Assembly (NCBI GenBank): GCA_016705545.1
Contig: JADIYA010000006.1
Coordinates: 1-64,000, forward strand
DNA: 64,000 nucleotides
Reading direction: 5' to 3'
From: Flavobacteriales bacterium
GTDB taxonomy: Bacteria > Bacteroidota > Bacteroidia > Flavobacteriales_F > PHOS-HE28
Under the pieces are notes generated by a model. It searched no databases. It saw only the letters and a program-made list of their open reading frames with translations, and had not been told where the DNA came from. Made by a program: the position numbers and the translations under genes. Shown here piece by piece: positions 20,101 through 28,153 of this stretch; positions within the stretch are counted from its first letter, which is position 1; each line of letters opens with the position of its first letter.

Positions 20101-20286
20101 GCGATCGTGAAGAACCACTTCGAGTGCGTGCACCGCGGGCAGATCGAGGCCAAGAACAAGGGCGCCATCGACATGTACTTCGTGAAGCGCATCAAGGCGC
20201 AGTACAGCAGCGACCGCAGCGGCACGCGTCCGAATGAGGAGCTGCTGCGCTACTGCGGCCTCTCAACGGCGAAGGAGCTCGCGTAG
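17179..20286 (+). CDS. Class III adenylate cyclase with periplasmic propeller sensor
   Basis: A 1035-residue membrane sensor that makes a cyclic nucleotide. Signal peptide (ending Ala-Gln-Ala-Gln), a long run of Reg_prop repeats (about 25-640, enough for two seven-bladed propellers), a Y_Y_Y module (about 640-730), one membrane helix (around Trp-Trp-Phe-Tyr-Thr-Ala-Leu-Ala-Leu-Phe), a coiled coil, then the catalytic domain (about 825-1010). Metal ligands are Asp833 (Phe-Thr-Asp-Met-Lys-Gly-Phe) and Asp877. Lys873 (Lys-Thr-Ile-Gly-Asp) and Asp946 (Asp-Ile-Trp-Gly) are the adenine-selecting pair, so cAMP rather than cGMP is predicted. It overlaps the 3' end of the Nudix gene by 24 bases. Confidence 0.9.
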   Translation: MRAIRPFLLVLLALAQAAQAQRYFFENISNQQGLPAVKVYCAAQSADGIIWVGTESGLASYDGISVVDHGTGDGTASGGVFSLLVDREGSVWAGHLDGGITWTNGRVFRACSLGKDVSSAITAWVQEKSGSILVATMGSGLWRIQGAPAEDGTLSASRILADQGLKEHLLTMAALPDGRIAFVTGNGGMQVTDGSVVSEYNIPGVPDIFGRTSLFADSKGRIWVGTQGGGAFRCTADGRCDRFDILNGLGSNTIYCFGEDGDGQVWIGTTDGGASCVSADGVRTYGPDNGLHGRAIRCLVRDREGNMLIGMYESGFDIFKGDRFITYGEAEGLNDPKVFAVMEDRSQRVWFGTNAGIVVLDSQGKLTEQITAQKGQLTSNFVRCLVEDDKGYVWVGTEGGGLLRFDPRSGRSQEAIEVSGSLADLRVTALAIGQPGELWVGSVNGLWRYLPGSGTVPTPYGEEDGLAGKHVIALFHGRDGAIWVGSKSNGITRIDNGKAQRIDLGRSFAASCFTQDKEGRIWVGTEGQGIIVLKDGKEVQRFGTDQGLLSNVIKALATDDQGHVWIGTTKGLNKWRHKQEGFIAFTERAGFTGIEVKPNAVCALRDGGILFGTVNGATRVGNKQEVERNVAPLVTIRGWSVNMEERPIGGEASLSHDERSIRVRYGCVALSDPNAVRYMVMLEGLEDDWQPMTPSTVAAYPALPPGTYTFKVKAMDRSGLWSDPPTELRFTIHPPWYRSWWFYTALALFIGASLFSYIKVRERQLRLRNMVLEQKVEERTAEVVAQSKEIEGQKGRIEDLLLNILPKEISEELKEKGKATARRHEEVTVLFTDMKGFTRVAEKMTPEELVSELDTCFVQFDEIVGRYGIEKIKTIGDSYMCAAGVPTSDARHAHKCVLAALEVRELMARWQEEHRLLGKDGWALRIGVNTGPVVAGVVGKRKFAHDIWGDTVNTASRMESSGEVGEVNISGATYAIVKNHFECVHRGQIEAKNKGAIDMYFVKRIKAQYSSDRSGTRPNEELLRYCGLSTAKELA

Positions 20287-20892
20287 CTCGGCGATCATCA
20301 TGGCCGTGGCGCCCCAGACCACGCGGCCCTGCACATCGAAGTAAGGGATCTCCACGCTGCGGCCCATGATTGCGATGTGCTGTTCGCGCCGCTGCAGGAT
20401 GTCGTCGCGCAGCAGCAAACCCAGCGGCGCCTCGATCAGCTCAGCCACTTCACGCGGGTCGGGCGAGAAAGGACCGGCCTGTTCCGCGATCGCCACGAAG
20501 GGTGTCACCAACGAGCGGCTCGGCGGGATGTACACCGGGCTGAGCGCGCCGAGCACCTCGGCATCGGGAGTGGCACCGGTCTCCTCAGCGAATTCGCGCA
20601 GCGCGGTGGCCTGCAGGTCGGCATCTTCCGGCTCCCAACGTCCGCCGGGGAACGACACCTGCCCGCTGTGAACGCCGTCGTAATCCGGACGGAGCATCAG
20701 CAGCACGTGCGCCTCTTGGTGCCGTTCATAGATCAGGGCCAGCACAGCGCTCTCGCGCGGCGGAGGATCAGCGCGGCGCGCGGCCTCCAGATCGGGGCGC
20801 TTGTAGCCGCTCAGTTCCAGGAAGGCATCGTGCCCCGGCAAGGCACGCGCGAATGAAGCGCGGAGCAATTGCTCTGCATCGGACAATCTCAT
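20263..20892 (-). CDS. Nudix hydrolase, CoA-pyrophosphatase type
   Basis: A 209-residue hydrolase. The Nudix box begins at Phe-Pro-Gly-Gly-Arg-Trp-Glu and continues to Arg-Glu-Phe-Ala-Glu-Glu-Thr-Gly, with the Glu cluster that binds magnesium. The segment just before it (His-Ser-Gly-Gln-Val-Ser-Phe-Pro-Gly-Gly) is characteristic of the NudL/CoA-diphosphatase group, which splits CoA into 3',5'-ADP and 4'-phosphopantetheine. It follows the small lipoprotein with a 4-base overlap (coupled translation), and its last 24 bases overlap the cyclase gene in the opposite direction. Confidence 0.88.
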   Translation of the reverse strand: MRLSDAEQLLRASFARALPGHDAFLELSGYKRPDLEAARRADPPPRESAVLALIYERHQEAHVLLMLRPDYDGVHSGQVSFPGGRWEPEDADLQATALREFAEETGATPDAEVLGALSPVYIPPSRSLVTPFVAIAEQAGPFSPDPREVAELIEAPLGLLLRDDILQRREQHIAIMGRSVEIPYFDVQGRVVWGATAMMIAELRELLRR

Positions 20893-21374
20893 CGCGCGCG
20901 CTCCAAGCGTTCAACCAGCAATTGCGCTTCGCGGCGGTAGGTATGCGGCCCTTGGGCAATGCGCCGGGCGCCCGCCGCTGCGCGATCCAGCTGATTGCTG
21001 CAAAGCCAGCAAAGCACCGTGTACCATTCGCAAGGGTCCTTGTAGCCGGGCACGGTGCTGGTCTCCAATTGATCGATGCTGAGCTCCGCCTCGTAGGGCT
21101 GCCCCACGGCCAATTGGCTCACGGCGAGATAGAGGTATGCGCGCTTATCGGCGCCCGGCGTGTCCAGGTAATCGCGCAAACCAACGATGGCGCCCGCATG
21201 ATCGCCTTGGTTGTACAAGGCCATGGCATCCACGTATGCCGCATTGGCCGTGCTGCGCGTACGCCCGCTCACCAGATCCTGGAAGGGTGTGAAGGAATCG
21301 GCGCAGGGATCGCCCTGGGGTGCAGAGCAGGCGCTCCACCACAGCGCAAGGAGCAGGATCGAGCAAATGCGCAT
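20889..21374 (-). CDS. Small TPR-like lipoprotein
   Basis: A 161-residue lipoprotein with a lipobox Trp-Ser-Ala-Cys. The mature part has helical TPR-like units (e.g. Tyr-Val-Asp-Ala-Met-Ala-Leu-Tyr-Asn-Gln-Gly-Asp). No catalytic residues are seen; a scaffold role is likely. It overlaps the Nudix gene by 4 bases and is transcribed from a -7 element 5 bases before its ATG. Confidence 0.75.
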   Translation of the reverse strand: MRICSILLLALWWSACSAPQGDPCADSFTPFQDLVSGRTRSTANAAYVDAMALYNQGDHAGAIVGLRDYLDTPGADKRAYLYLAVSQLAVGQPYEAELSIDQLETSTVPGYKDPCEWYTVLCWLCSNQLDRAAAGARRIAQGPHTYRREAQLLVERLERAR

Positions 21375-21379
21375 GGCCG

Positions 21380-21387
21380 CGAAAGTA
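21380..21387 (-). promoter_or_regulatory. Bacteroidota -7 element, TACTTTCG (minus strand)
   Basis: TAnnTTYG match only 5 bases before the ATG at 21374. With transcription beginning 4-7 bases after the element, the lipoprotein-Nudix mRNA would be leaderless or nearly so. Confidence 0.55.
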
Positions 21388-21434
21388 CCGGATACCAGCG
21401 GCGCAAGGTCTTGTCCGCGCGCCGTTCCCCGCCC

Positions 21435-21968
21435 TCAAAGCCCCTTCCGCCAATTCGGGTGTTTCTTCATCACCTCGCGGGCCTTCTTGCCCTTGAGCAT
21501 GGTGCCGCGGCACTTGGGCGATCCGCATTTGCAGGCCCAGGTGCGCAGCAGCTTCACGGTGTAGGGCATCTCGAAGTCGAAGCCGTAGTCGTAGGTGATC
21601 TCCTCGCCGGCCTTGATGGCGCGCAGGGCCTCGATCACCACGAAGTCCTTCTTCGGATCGGGGCGCTTCTTCTTCTCGCTGTGCACATAGGCCACGGCGT
21701 TGGGCTCGCAGCTGGTGTTGATCCACCTGGCCACGCTGCCGCTGCGGTTGGCATCGATCACCCAATGCTTATTGAGGGTGAAGAGGAAGGTGTGGCCGGT
21801 GCTCACGTCGCCGTAGTACTGCTCGTCGGCCTCTTCGTGCGTGATGAGCGTTCCGACGTACTCCACGATGCGCTCGCCTTTGCGGATGTTGGCCGTGGCG
21901 AAGACACCGTTGCCGTGGATGCGTGAGCGCTTGCGCGCGATCTTCAATGGCTTCAAGGACTTGGTCAT
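21435..21968 (-). CDS. SET-domain protein lysine methyltransferase with a post-SET zinc motif
   Basis: A 177-residue SET protein, a family that moves methyl groups from S-adenosylmethionine to lysines. It shows Gly20-x-Gly-Val-Phe-Ala (start of SET), Arg81-Trp-Ile-Asn-Thr-Ser-Cys87-Glu-Pro-Asn (usual Asn-His-Ser-Cys, with Thr for His), Gly-Glu-Glu-Ile-Thr-Tyr-Asp-Tyr-Gly (121-129), and a post-SET Cys146-x-Cys148-x4-Cys153. With Cys87 these can form the zinc site known from eukaryotic SET proteins. The ATG at 21968 is chosen over an upstream extension to 22025. Single gene; substrate unknown. Confidence 0.88.
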   Translation of the reverse strand: MTKSLKPLKIARKRSRIHGNGVFATANIRKGERIVEYVGTLITHEEADEQYYGDVSTGHTFLFTLNKHWVIDANRSGSVARWINTSCEPNAVAYVHSEKKKRPDPKKDFVVIEALRAIKAGEEITYDYGFDFEMPYTVKLLRTWACKCGSPKCRGTMLKGKKAREVMKKHPNWRKGL

Positions 21969-22176
21969 GCAATGCCCAGGTTCAAGGGCGCGCAAAGAAA
22001 GGAGAAGGATCCGCACGTCATCCACTCAATTATGGGCCGCTAGGTCGTGGTGCATTGAACGCCGAATGGGGGCATGAACAGGAATGCGATTTCGGACTTC
22101 GACGAAGCGCACGGACCATTGCGGTCCATTCACGTTCGTTCCCGACTGTTCCTCCGGGAGTGAAGGCATGGCGGCT

Positions 22177-23022
22177 TCACTTGAGCTCTTCTTTCGGCGG
22201 TGCTTTGAACGGCCGCCTATCGGGATTCGGGTCGCGCAGGTCGATGTCGCGCTGGTATCGCCATTGCCCTTTCTGCCAAGTGAACGAATCGAAGCTCATA
22301 TCGGGGCCCATGAGCGCGCCCTTGCCTTGCAGGTCTGCTCGGATAGGGGCCAGGTGATCGAGCACGATGCGGCCCTGCTCACGATCGTACCGCAGCATCA
22401 TGCTCGCATTGAACGCATAGGCGAAGGCCTTGCGATGCTCGCGCAGCTTCCCTTTGCCGAAAAGCGGTGCTCCGAAGCGCGGCTTATTCCCCCGGAAGCT
22501 GAGCACCTCGATCACCTTGCGCGTCTCGGTGGCGGTGTGCCCCTTCCAGCCCAAGAGCGTGTACCAGGTCCGCCCGCCCTTCTTCACGGGTATCACATCG
22601 TAATACAGTGCCCCGTACCAGCGGTCGGCGCCGAGTTCGGCCAGCTCCGGGTTGGCCATGCCGCTGGTCATGTCGCGCAGTTCATGCAGGGTGGTGAGCT
22701 TGCCTTTGCGCGCGAGCAGGAAGCCCTCGTAGCGGTGGGTGCCATCGGCCTGTGGCAGGTTCCACGTGATCAGGCGGAAGCTGCCATCGTGCGCGTCCAC
22801 ACGGCTCAAGGGCAGATCGGCAAGGTCCAGTTCCATCGCGCCGGGCGCATCGAGCAAGGCGCGCAATGCGGTCTTCAGCTTCGCGCTCGCGGCCTCACGT
22901 TCAAGGTCAGCATTCGCAGCGGCCAGCACCTTGGCTTGTTCAATGGCTTCAGCCCTTGCATCGGGCTGCGCCCATGCCGAGGCGAGCATTGCTGCGAACA
23001 GGAAGGACAAGGCGTGCCTCAT
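22177..23022 (-). CDS. Secreted protein of unknown function
   Basis: A 281-residue protein with a signal peptide (ending Ala-Ser-Ala-Trp-Ala-Gln). The mature part has an Arg/Ala-rich helix, then beta segments such as Trp-Tyr-Gly-Ala-Leu-Tyr-Tyr-Asp-Val and Leu-Leu-Gly-Trp-Lys-Gly. I recognise no family or active site. The ATG at 23022 begins the signal peptide; the frame is open upstream without signal character. Confidence 0.7.
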   Translation of the reverse strand: MRHALSFLFAAMLASAWAQPDARAEAIEQAKVLAAANADLEREAASAKLKTALRALLDAPGAMELDLADLPLSRVDAHDGSFRLITWNLPQADGTHRYEGFLLARKGKLTTLHELRDMTSGMANPELAELGADRWYGALYYDVIPVKKGGRTWYTLLGWKGHTATETRKVIEVLSFRGNKPRFGAPLFGKGKLREHRKAFAYAFNASMMLRYDREQGRIVLDHLAPIRADLQGKGALMGPDMSFDSFTWQKGQWRYQRDIDLRDPNPDRRPFKAPPKEELK

Positions 23023-23078
23023 GTGGTCATGGCTTCCAACGCTGCGAAGGTCGCTCATGGTGCCTTCCATGAACGAAC

Positions 23079-23107
23079 GGAGCCCTGAAGCAAGGCAACA
23101 GGGCTCC
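23079..23107 (-). terminator. Hairpin after the sugar dehydrogenase gene
   Basis: The perfect 9-bp stem GGAGCCCTG / CAGGGCTCC encloses an 11-base loop, 18 bases past the stop at 23126. The minus-strand sequence after it (GTTCGTTC) is only moderately T-rich, so termination is plausible but not certain. Confidence 0.55.
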
Positions 23108-23125
23108 GCAAGGAACAGGTCCCGA

Positions 23126-24742
23126 TCAGTGCGCGATGGGCACTTGGCGATTCAGGATCAACCGGCCGTCGGCAGCACTCAAGCGCACGGTGTAGAGGCC
23201 GGCGTTGAGCTTTTCGGTGTTGAGCAGCAAGGGGCCGCTGGTGCCGAATGCCGCTGAAAGGGCCACGCGGCCCTGCGCATCGAGCAGGTCGGCAACGGTG
23301 CCGGCAGCAGCGCCTTCGATCTGGATCGAAGCATTCGCAGGCACGGGCTTGATCGTGATGCCGTTCGCATCAACCGCCGAAATGCCCGTGGTGGTCACAT
23401 CGATGGTGTTCGAGAAGAGAAGGCAGCCGGTCTGCGTGGTGGCCAGCACCCTGTAGCTGCCATTCACCGTGGGTGCGAAGCTCTGGTTGGTGGCGCCGTT
23501 CACCAAGGTGGCGCCCAGGTACCATTGGTAACTGATGGCATCGTTGCTGGTGAGCATGTTGCCATCCAAACTGATCACGGGCGCTGGAGCGGTGCATTGC
23601 TCCTTGATGCGGTAGATGCGGCCGTTGCTGACGTTGGCCGCGAACAACTCGCCTTCCGCATTCTCCGTGATGGCCGACCAGCCGGTGATGCCGGAATTGA
23701 GCACCTGGGTACGCACCCAGCCCCCGAATTCGTCGGGCTTGAGCGAATAGAACTGGCCGCCGCAGTAGTCGGTGTAGATGTGGCGTCCCGAAAGGCGCCA
23801 GTAGCCGGCGCCGCGATAGGTGCGTCCGCCGATGATGGAGCACCAGCCCTGTTGGCTCTGGGGGTGGAAGGCCATAGGCGGCACATAGGCCGATGCGGGC
23901 TGGCAGCCGGAGGTGTTGTATGCACTGGTGGCCTCGTAGCAGCGCCATCCGAAGTTGGCTCCGCTGTAATCGGCGGCGGGCCAGAAGTCGAGTTCTTCCA
24001 CGGCATTCTGGCCCACGTCACCGATCCACAGGTCGCCGGTCTGCGAATCGAAGCCCCATCGCCAAGGGTTGCGCAGGCCGCTGGCAAAGATCTCGGGCAG
24101 GGTATCGGTGGCCGTGGCGAATGGGTTGTCGGCAGGCACGGTCCATCCCGAGGCGCCGCTCACGTCGATACGGATCATCTTGCCCAAAGAAGAGGTCATG
24201 GTCTGCGCGTAGTTCTGCGGATCGCCGCCGCTGCCGCCATCGCCGAAGCCGATGTAGAGCATGCCATCGGGGCCGAAGTCGATGTCGCCGCCGTTGTGAT
24301 TGGTGTAGGGCTGCGTAACGGTGTACAGGATCTCCTCGCTCGCGGGGTCGGCCACGTTGGGGTCGGCGCTCACCGTGAAGCGCGATACCCGGCTGGTGCC
24401 ATTGCCCGCGCCGTTGATGTAGTACACGTAGAAGCGGCCATTGTCAGCATAGCCGGGATCGAAGCAGAGCCCCAGCAGGCCCTGCTCGCCGCCGGTGCTG
24501 TTCACTTGCGTGGTGATGTTGAGGAAGTCCGTGGGCAGGATGCTGCCATCGGGCTGCACGATCCGGATACGGCCGCCGCGCTGCACGGCGAAGAGCCGTT
24601 CATCGCCGCAATCCGCGATATCGACGATGCTGGTGAGGCCCGTGGCCATCTGCTCCAGCTGCAAGGTCACCGGCGTCTCCTGCGCACGTCCCACGAGCGC
24701 CATGCCCAGAGCGATGGCGGGGGTGAGGGTCCTGATCTTCAT
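23126..24742 (-). CDS. PQQ-dependent sugar dehydrogenase (GSDH family), T9SS-exported
   Basis: A 538-residue secreted protein: signal peptide, a six-bladed glucose/sorbosone-dehydrogenase propeller (about 25-390) with Gly-Glu-Gln-Gly-Leu-Leu-Gly, the strand Asn-His-Asn-Gly-Gly-Asp-Ile and Gly-Phe-Gly-Asp-Gly-Gly-Ser, then a beta-sandwich linker and a final ~75-residue domain with Gly-Leu-Tyr-Thr-Val-Arg, the type-A T9SS sorting signal. The enzyme oxidises aldose sugars with PQQ and would sit outside the cell or on its surface. No PQQ biosynthesis genes are in the window. A hairpin follows the stop. Confidence 0.88.
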   Translation of the reverse strand: MKIRTLTPAIALGMALVGRAQETPVTLQLEQMATGLTSIVDIADCGDERLFAVQRGGRIRIVQPDGSILPTDFLNITTQVNSTGGEQGLLGLCFDPGYADNGRFYVYYINGAGNGTSRVSRFTVSADPNVADPASEEILYTVTQPYTNHNGGDIDFGPDGMLYIGFGDGGSGGDPQNYAQTMTSSLGKMIRIDVSGASGWTVPADNPFATATDTLPEIFASGLRNPWRWGFDSQTGDLWIGDVGQNAVEELDFWPAADYSGANFGWRCYEATSAYNTSGCQPASAYVPPMAFHPQSQQGWCSIIGGRTYRGAGYWRLSGRHIYTDYCGGQFYSLKPDEFGGWVRTQVLNSGITGWSAITENAEGELFAANVSNGRIYRIKEQCTAPAPVISLDGNMLTSNDAISYQWYLGATLVNGATNQSFAPTVNGSYRVLATTQTGCLLFSNTIDVTTTGISAVDANGITIKPVPANASIQIEGAAAGTVADLLDAQGRVALSAAFGTSGPLLLNTEKLNAGLYTVRLSAADGRLILNRQVPIAH

Positions 24743-24810
24743 TCCTATGGGTTTGCGGCTAAACTAGGGGAGGGGCCATGTTGTTCATGAGGCGCCTTCG
24801 ACCAAGGGCC

Positions 24811-24818
24811 TACTTTTG
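24811..24818 (+). promoter_or_regulatory. Bacteroidota -7 element, TACTTTTG
   Basis: Perfect TAnnTTTG match ending 28 bases before the prfC ATG at 24847. Confidence 0.6.
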
Positions 24819-24846
24819 CCGCCCTTTCACAGGAACCACGGCACGC

Positions 24847-26445
24847 ATGGCTTTGCAGGACGAGATCGAACGGAGGCGCACTTTCGCCATCATCAGCCAC
24901 CCCGACGCCGGAAAGACCACCCTCACGGAGAAGTTCCTGCTCTATGGCGGCGCCATCCAAACCGCTGGCGCGGTGAAGAGCAACAAGATCCGCCGCGGCG
25001 CCACCAGCGATTTCATGGAGATCGAGCGGCAGCGCGGCATCAGCGTGAGCACCTCGGTGATGAGCTTCGGCTATGGTGGCAAGCTCATCAACCTGCTCGA
25101 TACGCCCGGCCACCGTGATTTCGCGGAGGACACTTATCGCACGCTCACCGCGGTGGATAGCGTGGTGCTGGTGATCGATTGCGTGAAGGGCGTGGAGGCC
25201 CAGACCGAGCGCCTCATGGAAGTCTGCCGCATGCGCAGCACGCCGGTGATCGTCTTCATCAACAAGCTCGACCTCGAGGGCCGCGACCCCTTCGACCTGC
25301 TGGATGAACTGGAAGCGAAACTCTCGATCAAGGTGCGCCCCATGAGCTGGCCCATCGGCATTGGCGCCACCTTCCAGGGCGTCTATGACCTCTACAGCCA
25401 CGGCCTCCGCCTTTTCGATCCGGGCAAGACCAAGGTGGAGCAGAGCAGCACCCGCATCGATGGCGTGAACGACCCTCAGCTGGATGCGCTTGTCGGTGAA
25501 GACCCCGCTGCGGAGCTGAGGTCGAACATCGAGCTGATCGAGGGCGTGTATGAGCCGCTCAATGTCGATGCCTATCGCAAGGGACGGATCGCTCCGGTCT
25601 TCTTCGGCAGCGCCTTCAACAACTTCGGCGTGAAGGAGGTCCTCGATGCTTTCGTGGGCATTGCCCCCCCGCCCGGTCCGCGGCCCACGGACAAGGGCGA
25701 GGTGTTGCCCGAAGATCCCATGTTCAGCGGCTTCGTTTTCAAGATCCACGCGAACCTCGACCCCAATCACCGCGACCGCATCGCCTTCCTGCGCGTTTGC
25801 AGCGGCCGCTTCGAGCGCAACACCTATTACACGCATGTGCGGCTCGACAAGCAAGTGCGCTTCGCCAACCCTACCAGCTTCCTCGCTGCGCAGAAGACCA
25901 TTGTGGACGAAGCCTGGCCCGGCGACGTCATCGGCCTTTTCGATACCGGCAGCTTCAAGATCGGCGACACCCTCACCGATGGCGCTCGCTTCAACTTCCG
26001 GGGCATCCCCGCTTTCTCGCCCGAGCTCTTCCGCGAAGTGGTGAACATGGACCCCATGAAGAGCAAGCAGCTCGATAAAGGCATCCGGCAGCTCACCGAT
26101 GAGGGCGTGGCGCAGCTCTACACCCAGCAGCCCGGCAACAAGAAGATCGTGGGCTGCGTGGGCGAGCTGCAGTTCGAGGTGATCGCCTACCGCTTGGAGC
26201 ACGAGTACGGCGCCAAATGCGCCTTTCAGCAGATCCCCGCGCACAAGGCCTGCTGGATGACCACCACCGATGAGGACGCGCTTGATCAGTTCATCCGCGT
26301 GAAGGCACAGCAGATCGTGCAGGACAAGGACGGCAACCCTGTGTTCATCGCCCCCAGTGCTTACATGCTCGACCTCGAGCGCAGGAACAATCCCGCCATC
26401 ACCTTCCACACCACGAGCGAGTTCAAGACGGCGGTGGAGCAGTAG
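24847..26445 (+). CDS. prfC: Peptide chain release factor 3
   Basis: A 532-residue GTPase, the usual length for RF3, which recycles RF1/RF2 from the ribosome after termination. It shows the P-loop His-Pro-Asp-Ala-Gly-Lys23-Thr24, a switch I ending Arg-Gly-Ile-Ser-Val, switch II Asp-Thr-Pro-Gly-His-Arg-Asp-Phe, and Asn-Lys-Leu-Asp. The phrase Gly-His-Arg-Asp-Phe-Ala-Glu-Asp-Thr separates RF3 from EF-G. The ATG at 24847 is chosen over one at 24778 because it gives the family N-terminus and sits after the -7 element. It is convergent with the next membrane protein, 6 bases apart. Confidence 0.95.
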   Translation: MALQDEIERRRTFAIISHPDAGKTTLTEKFLLYGGAIQTAGAVKSNKIRRGATSDFMEIERQRGISVSTSVMSFGYGGKLINLLDTPGHRDFAEDTYRTLTAVDSVVLVIDCVKGVEAQTERLMEVCRMRSTPVIVFINKLDLEGRDPFDLLDELEAKLSIKVRPMSWPIGIGATFQGVYDLYSHGLRLFDPGKTKVEQSSTRIDGVNDPQLDALVGEDPAAELRSNIELIEGVYEPLNVDAYRKGRIAPVFFGSAFNNFGVKEVLDAFVGIAPPPGPRPTDKGEVLPEDPMFSGFVFKIHANLDPNHRDRIAFLRVCSGRFERNTYYTHVRLDKQVRFANPTSFLAAQKTIVDEAWPGDVIGLFDTGSFKIGDTLTDGARFNFRGIPAFSPELFREVVNMDPMKSKQLDKGIRQLTDEGVAQLYTQQPGNKKIVGCVGELQFEVIAYRLEHEYGAKCAFQQIPAHKACWMTTTDEDALDQFIRVKAQQIVQDKDGNPVFIAPSAYMLDLERRNNPAITFHTTSEFKTAVEQ

Positions 26446-26451
26446 TGCGGC

Positions 26452-27975
26452 TTAATCGACGATTCTTGTCTTGCGCAGCACAGTATCGATTGGTGCATCG
26501 ATGCCGATGAGCAAATGAAGGGCTGGGGGCCAAACGCTGACCAATGAAACCGTGCTGAGCGATTCTGCCGCTCTCCAACGTTCTGCGCTGCCTTGCACCA
26601 GGAGCGCACGATGGCGGATTGAAAAGGCCTCCTGCGCCTTCCGCCATGTGCGGCGCTCCCCTTGCGGCATATAGGTCGGCGGCATTGTCGGCTCGCACAC
26701 TGGGCACGCCATGTTCAAGAACAGTCCAAGGCCTGGATCCGGATCGCGCAGTATGACAATCAGATCGACGTCCAGTGCTTCAGCGACTAAAGCGATCGTC
26801 CGGCATTCCTTGCGCGCCAATTCCGTGTGGTGCACGCGCAATGGCGTGCCTTCGTGAAATCCCTCCGCATCGGCGATGATGCCTCGTGCTCGGGACGCGC
26901 GCAACCCGCAAGTGATGGCAAGGATGGGCATGAAGGCACGCAAGATCCATCGTTGGCGAAACGATGACCATGGCAATTGAACCAGGCCCCACGCGATGAG
27001 GAGCGGAACCGCGAGGAAGATGCGGGAGAGCGGGAACAGGACCGACGAAGTGCCGTCGTGCGCCTTCGGAAAGCACAGAGCGATTAGCATGCATATGAGC
27101 GCTGCGCCTATGCCCAGAGCGCCTGCCCAGTTCTGTTTGGCGGCGAGGACTGGAACTAATGCGATCAACAGCCAGATGGCTGCCTGCCCATGCGGCCACC
27201 AGATCGGACATAGCCATGCGAAATGGGCATCCAATCGGCCCATGGCCTCCGGGATCAGCTCCGGGTGAAAGTCCATTCGCCAATCGAAGACGGTATGCGC
27301 TAAGCGATCCGGAGAAGCGGAGTAAAAGCGCATGGCCTCGAACAAGAGGAAAAGAACAGGCACTGCGCCGGCCAATGCGCGAACCACGTTCCACGGAGAT
27401 CGCGATTGGCTTACCATGAAGTGGGTGCCGAGAGCAGCGCACGCCACCAGTGCATTCAGGTTAACCGCAGCAGCGGCCATAAGGATGGCGCCTGCCAGGA
27501 AGGTGCCCAGGGTGCTGCCTCCCCGCCCAATGGCCCAAGGGTACAAGGCGAGCAGCGCGATGCCATTGAGGTTCGTGTACTGGATGCCATGCTCCGGCGG
27601 CAGGAGCAGTGGCATGGAAGCAAAAACACACGCGGCAACTGCATCCTTCTGCCTGTAGTGCCAGATCGCGAAGGACCAATACGGCGCCAAGGCAAGCAGC
27701 GCGATCACGATGGGTAATACGGCCATCGGGCTACAGCCAAGCGCGACGCCTGGTGCCGCCAAAAGGGCCTCGAGCATCACGCCATAATCCTGGCCATAAA
27801 AGAAGGGTTCGTGGAATTCGCCGTTCGCGTAATCCATGGCGGCGTGCCATACCACGGCAAGATCCTCCGTGGCTTGGTGCGCGCTCAGGTGGTGGATCCA
27901 CGCGCGATCGGTGGCGCCAAGCACCAGTATTGAGTAGAAGAGGAGGGCGCGCCACCGGTTGCCCGGATCGTTCAT
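26452..27975 (-). CDS. Multi-pass membrane protein, glycosyltransferase-like, unassigned
   Basis: A protein of 507 residues with around nine to ten hydrophobic segments and a final soluble part of about 110 residues. The topology and an Asp-rich first loop (His-Gln-Ala-Thr-Glu-Asp-Leu) recall GT39/PMT-like lipid-linked glycosyltransferases, but no firm motif is seen. The ATG at 27975 is used; a GTG at 27999 is in frame and only 8 bases past the -7 element, so it may be the real start. It is divergent from the next gene. Confidence 0.6.
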   Translation of the reverse strand: MNDPGNRWRALLFYSILVLGATDRAWIHHLSAHQATEDLAVVWHAAMDYANGEFHEPFFYGQDYGVMLEALLAAPGVALGCSPMAVLPIVIALLALAPYWSFAIWHYRQKDAVAACVFASMPLLLPPEHGIQYTNLNGIALLALYPWAIGRGGSTLGTFLAGAILMAAAAVNLNALVACAALGTHFMVSQSRSPWNVVRALAGAVPVLFLLFEAMRFYSASPDRLAHTVFDWRMDFHPELIPEAMGRLDAHFAWLCPIWWPHGQAAIWLLIALVPVLAAKQNWAGALGIGAALICMLIALCFPKAHDGTSSVLFPLSRIFLAVPLLIAWGLVQLPWSSFRQRWILRAFMPILAITCGLRASRARGIIADAEGFHEGTPLRVHHTELARKECRTIALVAEALDVDLIVILRDPDPGLGLFLNMACPVCEPTMPPTYMPQGERRTWRKAQEAFSIRHRALLVQGSAERWRAAESLSTVSLVSVWPPALHLLIGIDAPIDTVLRKTRIVD

Positions 27976-28007
27976 CTTCTTAATAAGTGCGCCGCTCACC
28001 TTGGGAG

Positions 28008-28015
28008 CGAATTTA
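28008..28015 (-). promoter_or_regulatory. Bacteroidota -7 element, TAAATTCG (minus strand)
   Basis: TAnnTTYG match 8 bases before the GTG at 27999 and 32 before the ATG at 27975 of the membrane protein gene. Confidence 0.5.
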
Positions 28016-28140
28016 CCTGGCAGTCACGAGCATCATCTGGCGGTATCATTCACAACGATTAACGACCTCAGAGCGCCGTGGTCTAAGTGGCGGCGCGTCA
28101 CTTGGCATGACGATCGCCTACGCGTGGCGCCGCACAATTC

Positions 28141-28148
28141 TACATTTG
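28141..28148 (+). promoter_or_regulatory. Bacteroidota -7 element, TACATTTG
   Basis: Perfect TAnnTTTG match only 5 bases before the ATG at 28154. Transcription starting 4-7 bases downstream would give a leaderless mRNA. Confidence 0.65.
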
Positions 28149-28153
28149 CCGCC

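Noticed and set aside
23525..24790. Long plus-strand frame opposite the sugar dehydrogenase gene
   Set aside because: Mirror of a real GC-rich gene; it has no family motif and reads like an antisense shadow. The same holds for frames opposite prfC, the thioredoxin-like gene, the OmpA gene, the cyclase and the repeat protein.
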